Assembly (NCBI RefSeq): GCF_030697375.1
Contig: NZ_JAUYQD010000055.1
Location: 50,310-114,309, forward strand
Origin: Rhodoferax sp.
GTDB taxonomy: Bacteria; Pseudomonadota; Gammaproteobacteria; Burkholderiales; Burkholderiaceae_C
Direction of reading: 5' to 3'
Length of the DNA: 64,000 bases
Positions 33,171 to 41,533 of this stretch are shown here, in pieces. Numbering within the stretch: position 1 is the first letter of the stretch; every line of letters starts with the position of its first letter. Made by a program: the position numbers and the translations under genes. The notes beneath the pieces were generated by a model. That model worked only from the letters and a program-made list of their open reading frames with translations. It was not told the DNA's origin and made no database searches.

Positions 33171-34451
33171 TCACGCCAGTGCTTCCCCGGCGGCGGCTTG
33201 CGCCGCTGGCAGCCGCAACTGACCCGAGATCAGGCGCGGCAGCAGGGTGTCGCGCAGGGTGGCGAGGGTTTCGGCCATCGACGTATTTCGGCTTCGCTGC
33301 TCCTCCGTCACAGATATCAGTTCCTCGAATGCACTCAGCACGGAAGAAGTAGGCAGTACAACTGGCACTGAGCCAAGGATGCCTGTATTGAGGTTTGGCA
33401 TGGTCGCACCAACCGCATGCTGCACGAGCCAGGTCCGAGCGCGGGCTTCGTCGAGCAGCATCGATAGAAAGCCCGGTGAATTCCATTGAGGCCCGGGCCG
33501 AAGCAGCAAGCACCCCGTGCCGCAGAGCCAACCCACTTCGCGCTCTGTGACCAATGCGTGTCGTTCTACGTCACCACGGCGGCTGAAAACAATATCGCCC
33601 GCTTGTAGCTTGTGCCGGGCCAAACGATCGGCATCCGCAGTGCCAATTCTTGCGACCGACTCCGTCGATGCTCGACGATTCACGATGTCCTTTGGCATGA
33701 CCACCGGTATGCCTGATTGGACGTAGTCCGAAGCGTGCAACTGGCTGCCGAACGGACCTGTTTGGATGCTTCCACCGAACCGCTTCGTCAATTTAGCAAG
33801 GTCAACACACTGCCACCCCCTCGGCACCAAGCCCAGTTCCGATTCCTCGAAGCTGTCGGGAAACAACCGGGCGGTGGCCTCATCCATGCCTTCGGGGGCG
33901 CGGCCTTCCATCTTGGCGCGCACCGGGTCGAAATCGACAAACCACGACTTGAACAGCGCCTGGGCGATGGCTTCCAGCGTGGCATTGGTTTCGCGCAGCA
34001 GGGTGATGCCGTCCTCGAGGGCGTCCAACGTGCGTGTAATTTCGTCTTGCCGAAACCTGTCAGTCGGAATTACGACGCCCAACTTTTCCAGAGACCCGAT
34101 GACGATTTGCGCTTGAGCGGAGCCAGTGCGAAGCCGGTGTGTGTCACTTGCCTTGAGTGCCCAATACAGAAATTTTCTGGAAACGATCTGCTCGTTTGGC
34201 GAAAACACAATCGAAAGATTCGTAATCGAACATTTAGATGGTGACATCTTCACGTCACCTGTTCCGCCTTCTCCTCGGCAGACGATCAGTAGCTGAGGAT
34301 CATCGAATTGATAAGTCGGTAAATAGCCAACAATCCCATATCCACTAAAAACAGGGAAACCGGACTCATCAAGTTGTGACTTTGCCAAGAACCTTCCATA
34401 CTTGAAAGTCGCCAGTTCGCCGAGTTGGAACTCTTTCCACTCAGCACTCAT
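33171..34451 (-). CDS. hsdS: Type I restriction-modification specificity subunit S
   Basis: A 426-residue subunit with two target recognition domains (about residues 5-150 and 215-385) separated by the conserved helix FKSWFVDFDPVRAKMEGRAP and ending in the second conserved helix LATLRDTLLPRLISGQLRLP. It directs HsdM and HsdR to a bipartite DNA site. TRD1 (roughly 34060-34450) is clearly more AT-rich than its surroundings, as expected for exchanged recognition domains. Its ATG overlaps the stop of the truncated DUF1016 gene by 4 bp. Confidence 0.94.
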   Translation of the reverse strand: MSAEWKEFQLGELATFKYGRFLAKSQLDESGFPVFSGYGIVGYLPTYQFDDPQLLIVCRGEGGTGDVKMSPSKCSITNLSIVFSPNEQIVSRKFLYWALKASDTHRLRTGSAQAQIVIGSLEKLGVVIPTDRFRQDEITRTLDALEDGITLLRETNATLEAIAQALFKSWFVDFDPVRAKMEGRAPEGMDEATARLFPDSFEESELGLVPRGWQCVDLAKLTKRFGGSIQTGPFGSQLHASDYVQSGIPVVMPKDIVNRRASTESVARIGTADADRLARHKLQAGDIVFSRRGDVERHALVTEREVGWLCGTGCLLLRPGPQWNSPGFLSMLLDEARARTWLVQHAVGATMPNLNTGILGSVPVVLPTSSVLSAFEELISVTEEQRSRNTSMAETLATLRDTLLPRLISGQLRLPAAQAAAGEALA

Positions 34452-35347
34452 ACCCCCTCCCCATCAAACCCATCCGACTCCAACGCCCAGCCCGCCAAAC
34501 GCTCCGCAATTTGTTCCGGGCTGGGCAATTCGCCCTGAAAGTTGGCGGGCAGTTGCGGGGTGACGGTGTAGATGGCAATGCCCAGCGGGCGGGTCATTGT
34601 GCGCAGCGCGTATTCGACCATCGTGCGCGTCTTGCTGCGGCAAATGACGATGCCAATGGGCGGGTTTTCGCCTTCCATGCGGTGGTGCTGCTCCAGTTCG
34701 CGTTCGGAATGCTGTTCGGCCAGTCCCAAAAAGTCAAAGGAGTAGTGGTCTTTGACGGCCAGCAGCGCTTGCGCCTTGATGCTCTCGGGCACGGCTGCGT
34801 CAAAGTTGGTTTGGCCCAGCAGGTATTGGCGGTAGCTGTGGTTGTCCAGTTGATGCTGCAGCACTTTGCTAGTCCAGCCAAAACGGGCGGTGGCGCGCAG
34901 GTAAAACTCGCGCTCAAGGTCGTCCTTGCAGCGCGCCATGATGAGCAGGTTTTTGGTCCAACTGATTTCTCCAATCAGCGATTGGAGTTTTGGTCTGTCG
35001 CTGTATTCGCTGAAAAACTGGCGCATCAGCCACAGGTTTTGTGCAGAAAACCCGTTGCGCCCTGGAAATTCTGTCTGCAAATCCCGCGCCAAATTCTCCA
35101 CCACGGCTTTGCCCCAGCCCAATGCGGCTTGCCGCTGACTGATGTTTTCACCCAGCCACCAGTAAAGCGCCAGCATCTCGCTATTGACTGCCCGCAATGC
35201 TTGTAGCTGGCGCTGGCGAATCTGGATTTTGACTTCCAGCAAAAAGTCGACGTAGCCGGATGGCTTTGCCGCGTTGGACTGCGTCGTTGTCAGTGGTGCG
35301 GACGGTGTCGGCACTTTTTCAACCGTATCTTTTTTGCTTGCACTCAT
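34448..35347 (-). CDS. DUF1016 protein lacking the nuclease core (internally deleted)
   Basis: A 299-residue paralogue of the nuclease at 30882-31976. The N-terminal part is complete (LYWWLGENISQRQAALGWGK, FPGRNGFSAQNLWLMRQFFS) up to HYSFDFLGLAEQHSERELEQ at about residue 220. It then jumps straight to the C-terminal NPPIGIVICRSKTRTMVEYA. About 62 residues holding the D, ExK and Q positions are absent, with the frame kept. It sits inside the coupled hsdM-hsdS unit (4-bp overlaps on both sides). It may retain a structural or inhibitory role but cannot be an active PD-(D/E)xK nuclease. Confidence 0.82.
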   Translation of the reverse strand: MSASKKDTVEKVPTPSAPLTTTQSNAAKPSGYVDFLLEVKIQIRQRQLQALRAVNSEMLALYWWLGENISQRQAALGWGKAVVENLARDLQTEFPGRNGFSAQNLWLMRQFFSEYSDRPKLQSLIGEISWTKNLLIMARCKDDLEREFYLRATARFGWTSKVLQHQLDNHSYRQYLLGQTNFDAAVPESIKAQALLAVKDHYSFDFLGLAEQHSERELEQHHRMEGENPPIGIVICRSKTRTMVEYALRTMTRPLGIAIYTVTPQLPANFQGELPSPEQIAERLAGWALESDGFDGEGV

Positions 35348-35646
35348 ACGGATGCCTCTTCATTTTCCGCGTCATCCGGCATATCCCACATCTCTCGATA
35401 CGCATGAACGTACCCCGCCGTAGCCACCGGGTCAATGCCGTAGTAATAGCGGCACAGCCGCTTGAAAGCCAGCAGCATGTCCGGGTCGCAGCAAAAGCCG
35501 AGCATGTGGTCTAGCTGATGCTCGATGCGGTTGGCGTCACGCTCACCGCTTTGGATGATGGCGTCCATTTCGGCGTTGGCCAAAGGAACGGCTCTGCGGA
35601 ACAGGGCCACCATTTGCCCGGCCAACTGATTCAGGTTGTCGGTCAT
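35344..35646 (-). CDS. Small hypothetical protein within the hsd operon
   Basis: A 100-residue acidic protein with no family I recognise. It begins MTDNLNQLAGQMVALFRRAV and contains an MLGFCCDPDMLLAFKRLCRYYYG segment in two parts. No signal peptide or membrane segment. Four-base overlaps with the genes on both sides (ATGA) argue that it is genuinely translated and belongs to the hsdM-hsdS unit. Confidence 0.75.
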   Translation of the reverse strand: MTDNLNQLAGQMVALFRRAVPLANAEMDAIIQSGERDANRIEHQLDHMLGFCCDPDMLLAFKRLCRYYYGIDPVATAGYVHAYREMWDMPDDAENEEASV

Positions 35647-36734
35647 ATGACACCGTCCGGTTCTGGCAGATCAAGCACTTCCCAGTGCCCGCCCTTGCTT
35701 GGCCCAACGTGGCGGATGCGGCCTGCGGCCTTTAGCGATTCCAGGTGGTGCCGAACGCTGTAAAGCGTAGCGCCGCTCAGCCTGGCTAGGTCTGTCATGT
35801 TGATGTCAGGCTGAGCTTTGAGCAGGGCCAATAGTTTTTCTCTGGGGCTTGCATGTGGTTTCTGCGTGGTTTCCACGTTGTTTTCTAGTGGTTTCTTTGG
35901 TGCTTTCTTGGTGTTCTCAGTGGTTCCTGTAGTTTCTTCGTCGTTAAGGCTAAACGAAGGCCGCGCAAAGCTGGCGATAAATAACCCCGCCACCTGCCGG
36001 AACTCCACGCTGGGCGCGTTTTCCAAGATCAAGGGCATACCGCGACCCCAACCTTCCACCATCTCGATGCGGCGAAACAGGTCGGCAACCAGCGGGTTGC
36101 GGCGGCGCGAGACATTGCCTTTGCGCATTTCGGCCAGCGTCAGCCCGCCATACAGCTTGCCGGGATTGCGCACTTCGACGCGGTTTTTGAAGATGGCCAC
36201 TTGCACATAGTCCGGGTCGCGCCAGTCGCGGTGGCAAAAGGCGTTAATGATGGCTTCACGCAGCGCGTCCATCGAAACTTCGGGCACGTCCACGCGGTAC
36301 AAGCCCTCCAGCCGCATGCCGATGTGGATGTTTTTGAGGATGTACTTTTGCGCCTCTTCGATCAGCTCCAGAATGTCGCCGTCAAAGTCGTGCCGGTCGA
36401 TGATGGTGACGGTGTCGGTGGTGCCAAACACGGCGCAGCGCAACTGGATCGGCTCTTTAGCAAAGAACAGGCGGGCGGCGTTGCACAGTTCGCCTTTTTG
36501 TAGCAACTCCAGCTTGGTCAGGGCCTGCTGCAGCCTTATTTCATCGTCATCGCCCAGCGTGTCCCACAGCAGGCTGGCGCGCTTGGCAAAGCTTTGTACT
36601 TTCTTGATCTCCAGATCGGGCCAGGGCTTGTCCAGCGCTCGGGTGTCCCAGCGCAGGGCGTTTTGGCTTTTTAGTTCGGCCAGGCTTTTCTTCAGCTCGA
36701 CGGTTTCGCTCTCGCGCAAGGCTTCAGAACTCAT
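35643..36734 (-). CDS. RecG-like ATP-binding protein lacking the AlbA_2 domain (internally deleted)
   Basis: A 363-residue protein. It starts with the first residues of an AlbA_2 domain (ESETVELKKSLAELK) but at residue 22 passes directly into the linker SQNALRWDTRALDKPWPDLE that normally follows that domain; roughly 100 residues are missing in frame. The rest is intact: LREAIINAFCHRDWRDPDYV, NPGKLYGGLTLAEMRKGNVS (HATPase_c_4-like), a Thr/Lys/Pro linker, and a C-terminal winged helix (INMTDLARLSGATLYSVRHH). It overlaps hsdM by 11 bp and the small gene downstream by 4 bp. Confidence 0.82.
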   Translation of the reverse strand: MSSEALRESETVELKKSLAELKSQNALRWDTRALDKPWPDLEIKKVQSFAKRASLLWDTLGDDDEIRLQQALTKLELLQKGELCNAARLFFAKEPIQLRCAVFGTTDTVTIIDRHDFDGDILELIEEAQKYILKNIHIGMRLEGLYRVDVPEVSMDALREAIINAFCHRDWRDPDYVQVAIFKNRVEVRNPGKLYGGLTLAEMRKGNVSRRRNPLVADLFRRIEMVEGWGRGMPLILENAPSVEFRQVAGLFIASFARPSFSLNDEETTGTTENTKKAPKKPLENNVETTQKPHASPREKLLALLKAQPDINMTDLARLSGATLYSVRHHLESLKAAGRIRHVGPSKGGHWEVLDLPEPDGVI

Positions 36735-38319
36735 ACCCCAGCCCTCCCAGCTTTTGCCGTATCAACTGGTCCAGTTCCGCGCCCTTGGCCATTTGCTCGC
36801 CGAGTTTTTCGGTGAGCTGCTGCATCTTGGTGGCGAAGTCTTCATCGTTGTCTTCGACTGTTTCCGCGCCCACGTAGCGGCCGGGGGTGAGGACGTGGCC
36901 GTGCTGGGCGATCTCGGCCAGCGGGACCGATCGACAAAACCCCGGGATGTCCTCGTAAACAGTGCGTGAGAAGCTATCATTTTCGGAGCGACTGTTAGCG
37001 TGGCCCGCATCCGGTTCCCCGCGCCATGCGGCCACGGTGGTGGCGATGCGCTCGATCACCGCGTCGGTGAACTCGGATTGCACGCGGCTGATCATGGAGG
37101 CCTGTTTGCGGGCGTCGATGAACAGCACTTCGCCCTTGCGCTGGGTTTTCTGCTTGACCAGAAACCACAGGCAGGCCGGGATCTGGGTGTTGAAGAACAA
37201 CTGGCCGGGTAGCGCCACCATCACCTCCACCACGTCGGCGTCCACCATGGCGGCGCGGATGGTGCCCTCGCTGTTCTGACTACTGCTCATGGAGCCGTTG
37301 GCAAGCACGATGCCGGCGCGGCCCGCGGGCTTGAGGTGGTGCAGCATGTGCTGCAGCCAGGCGTAGTTGGCGTTGCCCTGCGGTGGGTCGCCATAGACCC
37401 AGCGGGCGTCGCCGGTCAGGCTGCCGTGCCACCAGTCGCTGATGTTGAAGGGCGGATTCGCCAGGATGAAATCGGCCCGAAGGTCGGAATGCTGGTTGCG
37501 GGTGAAGGTGTCGCCGGGTTCGCGGCCCAGGTTGAAGTCGATGCCCCGGATAGCCAGGTTCATGGCGGCGAGGCGCCAGGTGGTGGGGTTGGCCTCTTGG
37601 CCGTAGATGGAGACATCGCCAATCTTGCCGCCGTGGGCTTCGATGAACTTCTCACTCTGTACAAACATGCCGCCCGAGCCGCAGCAGGGGTCGTACACCT
37701 GGCCGCTGTGCGGGCTCAGGATGGCGACCAGGGTTTTGACGATGCTCGCTGGCGTGTAAAACTGCCCGCCGCGTTTGCCTTCGGCACTGGCGAACATGCC
37801 CAAAAAGTATTCGTAGACCTGGCCCAGCACGTCGCGCGCGGTGCTGGGGTTGTCGCCAAAGCCGATGGTGGACACCAGATCGACCAGTTCGCCGAGTTTG
37901 CCGTCGGGCAACTGGGCGCGAGCGTAGCGTTTGTCCAGAATGCCTTTGAGTTTGGGGTTTTCCGCCTCGATGACGGTCAGGGCGTCGTCAATGCGCTTGC
38001 CAATGTCGTTTTGTTTGGCGGCGGCGCGCAGCGCCTCCCATCGGGCGGACTCGGGCACCCAGAAGGCATTGACCTCGGTGTAGTAGTCGCGGTCTTCCAG
38101 CTCCTGCTCCAGGTCCGCAGCTGTGGCGTTGGCAAAGTGGTAGTCGTCTGCCGGGTTGGTCAGCCGCAGGGTCAGCTCCGCGCGGCGGGCGGCGAAGGTG
38201 TCGGAGATGTACTTGACGAAGATGAGGCCGAGCACCAGGTGCTTGTATTCGGCGGCGTCCATGTTGGCGCGGAGTTTGTCGGCGGTGGCCCAGAGTGTTT
38301 TTTTGATGTCGTCGAGCAT
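36724..38319 (-). CDS. hsdM: Type I restriction-modification methyltransferase subunit M
   Basis: A 531-residue N6-adenine methyltransferase: HsdM_N (KTLWATADKLRANMDAAEYK), GKRGGQFYTPASIVK, SAM-binding motif I VYDPCCGSGGMF and catalytic motif IV NPPF (in FILANPPFNISDWW). It methylates the host recognition site with HsdS. Residues about 444-454 (SRSENDSFSRT) are encoded by an in-frame partial copy of the interspersed repeat, between an otherwise conserved WRG and DIPGF. It begins the coupled five-gene unit ending with hsdS. fumC lies 68 bp upstream. Confidence 0.95.
   Translation of the reverse strand: MLDDIKKTLWATADKLRANMDAAEYKHLVLGLIFVKYISDTFAARRAELTLRLTNPADDYHFANATAADLEQELEDRDYYTEVNAFWVPESARWEALRAAAKQNDIGKRIDDALTVIEAENPKLKGILDKRYARAQLPDGKLGELVDLVSTIGFGDNPSTARDVLGQVYEYFLGMFASAEGKRGGQFYTPASIVKTLVAILSPHSGQVYDPCCGSGGMFVQSEKFIEAHGGKIGDVSIYGQEANPTTWRLAAMNLAIRGIDFNLGREPGDTFTRNQHSDLRADFILANPPFNISDWWHGSLTGDARWVYGDPPQGNANYAWLQHMLHHLKPAGRAGIVLANGSMSSSQNSEGTIRAAMVDADVVEVMVALPGQLFFNTQIPACLWFLVKQKTQRKGEVLFIDARKQASMISRVQSEFTDAVIERIATTVAAWRGEPDAGHANSRSENDSFSRTVYEDIPGFCRSVPLAEIAQHGHVLTPGRYVGAETVEDNDEDFATKMQQLTEKLGEQMAKGAELDQLIRQKLGGLGYEF
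36955..36995 (-). repeat. Interspersed repeat copy 12 (partial), in frame inside hsdM
   Basis: On the coding strand ATGATAGCTTCTCACGCACT followed by GTTTACG matches the core of the family (TGATAGCTGCTTACGCA). Only the central part is recognisable. Confidence 0.6.
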
Positions 38320-38387
38320 GGCGTGGCAGTTTCCCTGTGCACTTGTTTTGGGTGTCAGCAGGGGATTATGCGGGCCGGAAAACGTGT

Positions 38388-39773
38388 CTACCGCCCCACC
38401 ATGTCCTGCGGCCGAACCCAGGCGTCAAACTGCTCGGCCGTCACGTAGCCCGAGGCAATGGCCGCCTCGCGCAGGCTGCTGCCCGCGTGGTGGGCTTGTT
38501 TGGCGATGGCGGCGGCCTTGTCGTAGCCGATGTGCGGGTTCAGGGCGGTGACCAGCATCAGGGAGCGCTCCACCAGCTCGGCAATGCGTGCCCGGTTGGG
38601 GCTAATGCCCACGGCGCAGTGCGCGTTGAAGCTGCGCATGCCATCACTCAGCAGGCGCACGCTTTGCAGGAAGTTGTGGGCGATCAGGGGGCGAAACACA
38701 TTGAGCTCGAAATTGCCCGAGGCGCCGCCCAGGTTGATGGCCACGTCGTTGCCCATCACCTGGCAGCACAGCATGGTCAGGGCCTCGCTTTGCGTGGGGT
38801 TGACCTTGCCGGGCATGATGCTGGAGCCGGGTTCGTTTTCGGGGAGGGACAGCTCGCCAATGCCGCTGCGCGGGCCGCTGGCGAGCCAGCGCACGTCGTT
38901 GGCGATTTTCATCAGGCTGGCGGCCAGGGTTTTGAGTGCGCCGTGGGCGTGCACCAGGGCGTCGCAACTGGCCAGGGCCTCGAACTTGTTGGGCGCGGTG
39001 ATCAACGGCAGGCCGGTTAGCCGCGCCAGTTCGGCCGCCGCCAGTTCGGCGAAGCCCGCCGGGGCATTGAGCCCGGTGCCCACGGCCGTGCCGCCCAGCG
39101 CCAGTTCACACAGGTGGGGCAGGGCGGCCTGCACATGCCGTTCGCCATGCGCCAGTTGCGCCGCATAGCCGGAAAACTCCTGGCCCAGGGTGAGCGGCGT
39201 GGCGTCTTGCAAATGGGTGCGGCCGATCTTGACGATGGCATCGAATTCCTGCGCCTTGGCCGCGAGGGTGGCCTGCAGCGTGGCCAGAGCGGGCAGCAGG
39301 CTGTGCGTGAGGGCCTGCAGCGCCGCCACATGCATGGCGGTGGGAAACACATCGTTGGAAGACTGGCTGCGGTTCACCTCGTCGTTGGGGTGCACCAGAC
39401 GCTGGTCGCCGCGCGGGCCGCCCAGCAACTCGCTGGCGCGGTTGGCCAGCACCTCGTTGAGGTTCATATTCGTTTGGGTGCCCGAGCCGGTTTGCCAGAC
39501 CACCAGGGGGAATTCGCCCGCGTGCTGGCCGGCCAGCACCTCGTCGGCGGCGGCCTCAAGGGCATGTGCCTTCTGCGAATCCAGCAGGCCCAGGCCCAAG
39601 TTGACGGTGGCCGCAGCCCGCTTGACCTGCGCCAGCGCGTGGATGATTTCACGCGGCATCTGCTCACCCGAAATGGCGAAGTTCTGCAGCGAGCGCTGGG
39701 TTTGCGCGCCCCACAGGTGATCGGCGGGCACCGCGATGGCGCCCATGCTGTCGTGTTCGGTGCGGGTGCGCAT
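38388..39773 (-). CDS. fumC: Class II fumarate hydratase
   Basis: A 461-residue iron-independent fumarase that interconverts fumarate and malate in the TCA cycle. It shows TGSGTQTNMNLNEVLANRA, VHPNDEVNRSQSSNDVFPTA, GRTHLQDATPLTLGQEF and the family signature GSSIMPGKVNPTQ. ATG 39773 (MRTRTEHDSMG) matches the standard start; the open frame upstream has no homology. It marks the edge of the defence island. A paralogous fumarase elsewhere in the genome cannot be excluded. Confidence 0.96.
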   Translation of the reverse strand: MRTRTEHDSMGAIAVPADHLWGAQTQRSLQNFAISGEQMPREIIHALAQVKRAAATVNLGLGLLDSQKAHALEAAADEVLAGQHAGEFPLVVWQTGSGTQTNMNLNEVLANRASELLGGPRGDQRLVHPNDEVNRSQSSNDVFPTAMHVAALQALTHSLLPALATLQATLAAKAQEFDAIVKIGRTHLQDATPLTLGQEFSGYAAQLAHGERHVQAALPHLCELALGGTAVGTGLNAPAGFAELAAAELARLTGLPLITAPNKFEALASCDALVHAHGALKTLAASLMKIANDVRWLASGPRSGIGELSLPENEPGSSIMPGKVNPTQSEALTMLCCQVMGNDVAINLGGASGNFELNVFRPLIAHNFLQSVRLLSDGMRSFNAHCAVGISPNRARIAELVERSLMLVTALNPHIGYDKAAAIAKQAHHAGSSLREAAIASGYVTAEQFDAWVRPQDMVGR

Positions 39774-39936
39774 GGCCACAGTATGGACATTTGGGCGGCG
39801 ATTGCAAATGGCGGATCGCGTCAACCTGCCGTCGGCAGGATGGATTCCTGTACTTTTGCTCACAATTTTTTACCGCCCAGAAGTCAGCATATTGCGCGGC
39901 GCAAGCGTTGCGGAAATGGATTCACTTTGGGAGACC

Positions 39937-40356
39937 ATGATGAAGAAGTTGACTGCAGCAACTCTGCTGGCATGTGTGCTGGGGACGGGGGCCGTGTCTG
40001 CGGATACCCGCGTGGGCGTTTCGATCGGGATCTACCAGCCTGGCGTTTACGGTCGTATCGACATTGGCAACTACCCGCAGCCCGTGTTGGTGTACCCACA
40101 ACCCATTGTGGTGACGCCCGTGCCGCTGGCGTACTACCGCCAGCCCATTTACCTCTATGTGCCGCCCGGGCACCAAAAACACTGGGCGAAGCACTGCGCC
40201 CGCTACAGCGCATGCAATCAGCCGGTGTATTTTGTGCAGGAACAGTGGGTGAGAGAGCGTTATGAACAGGAGCGAGGCCGCGGTGGCCATCGGAACGCAG
40301 GGCGGCATGACCGCTGGGATGGTGGGGACCACCATGGCCACGACAACCGGAGGTAA
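39937..40356 (+). CDS. Small exported protein, Tyr/Pro-rich then His/Arg-rich
   Basis: A 139-residue protein with a signal peptide (MMKKLTAATLLACVLGTGAV ending near SADT), then a Tyr/Pro/Val-rich part (GVYGRIDIGNYPQPVLVYPQ) and a C-terminal His/Arg/Gly-rich tail (HDRWDGGDHHGHDNRR). The composition is common in small periplasmic proteins of Burkholderiales of unknown function; the His tail could bind metals. GGGAG lies four bases before ATG 39937. Confidence 0.72.
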   Translation: MMKKLTAATLLACVLGTGAVSADTRVGVSIGIYQPGVYGRIDIGNYPQPVLVYPQPIVVTPVPLAYYRQPIYLYVPPGHQKHWAKHCARYSACNQPVYFVQEQWVRERYEQERGRGGHRNAGRHDRWDGGDHHGHDNRR

Positions 40357-40561
40357 GCCACACCGACCGATGCACCGGGTGCTGTGGGCGCGGGGCTGGG
40401 CGTAACGCGTCGCCAGCGGGTCCAGTCATGGGCATGAACTCCCAAGGCCGCGCTGTGCACGAAGCGCCTTTGCGGATTTTGAGAATTCGCAAACGTTTCA
40501 AACATTCGCGCTGTTCAATGAAATCCAACGTGGGTTGGGTTCATTTGAAAGGAGCGTTGTT

Positions 40562-41512
40562 ATGGCTGAGCTAAAAACGATTGCCGTGGTGGGCGCCACC
40601 GGGGCGCAAGGCGGTGGGTTGGTCCGTGCGATTTTGAACGATCCAGGTGGTGGGTTCGCCGTGCGGGCCCTCACCCGAAATCCCAGATCCGAAAAAGCCC
40701 AGGCGCTTGCCGACTTGGGCGCGGAGGTGGTGCGTGCCGATATTGACGACGAGGCGAGTCTGGCCAAGGCCTTCAAAGGGGCGTATGGCGCCTACTGTGT
40801 GACCTTTTTCTGGGAGCATCTCTCGCCGGCAAAGGAGAAGGCGCAAGCCCAGCACATGGCTTTTGCGGCCAAAGCAGCGGGGCTCAAGCACGTCATCTGG
40901 TCCACGCTGGAAGACACCCGGCAGTGGATCCCGCTCTCGGACAAACGCATGCCCAACTTGACGGGCGGGTACAAGGTGCCCCACTTTGATGCAAAGGGCG
41001 AGTCCAACAAGTTCTTCACCGAGCAAGGGGTTCCCACCACGTTTCTGTACCCGTCTTTCTACTGGGACAACCTGGTCCATTTCGGCATGGGGCCCAAAAA
41101 AGGGGCCGACGGCAAACTGGTGTTCTCGCTTCCCTTGGGCGACAAGAAGATGCCTGGCATCGCTGCCGAAGACATCGGCAAATGTGCCTACGGCATCTTC
41201 AAGAAGGGCGCTAAATACATTGGTAAAACCGTCGGTATCGCGGGCGCGCATCTGACCGGGCAGCAGATGGCCGATGCCATGTCCTTGGCATTGGGGCAAG
41301 AGGTGCGTTACCAGCCCGTGAGTCCGCAGACCTACCGCAGTTCGGGCATGCAGGGGGCGGAAGACCTGGGCAATATGTTCCAGTTCTTCTGCGACTTTGA
41401 GCGCGATTTTTGCGGCATGCGCAATGTTGACGTTGCGCGCACCTTGAACCCCGCGCTGCAGTCCTTTGACGCCTGGTTGGCCCAGAACAAGACCCGCATT
41501 CCGCTGCGGTGA
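40562..41512 (+). CDS. NmrA-family NAD(P)-binding protein
   Basis: A 316-residue atypical SDR. The N-terminal VVGATGAQGGGLVRAIL is the extended GxxGxxG dinucleotide loop; ALTRNPRSEKA follows as the NADP-specificity segment. Mid-protein HVIWSTLEDTRQ and TFLYPSFYWDNL match NmrA/HSCARG proteins, which act as redox-sensing regulators or reductases. AAAGGAGCG precedes ATG 40562. No clear catalytic Tyr/Lys pair, so a sensory role is as likely as an enzymatic one. Confidence 0.85.
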   Translation: MAELKTIAVVGATGAQGGGLVRAILNDPGGGFAVRALTRNPRSEKAQALADLGAEVVRADIDDEASLAKAFKGAYGAYCVTFFWEHLSPAKEKAQAQHMAFAAKAAGLKHVIWSTLEDTRQWIPLSDKRMPNLTGGYKVPHFDAKGESNKFFTEQGVPTTFLYPSFYWDNLVHFGMGPKKGADGKLVFSLPLGDKKMPGIAAEDIGKCAYGIFKKGAKYIGKTVGIAGAHLTGQQMADAMSLALGQEVRYQPVSPQTYRSSGMQGAEDLGNMFQFFCDFERDFCGMRNVDVARTLNPALQSFDAWLAQNKTRIPLR

Positions 41513-41533
41513 TGCCTGGGTGGATGGGGAGCG

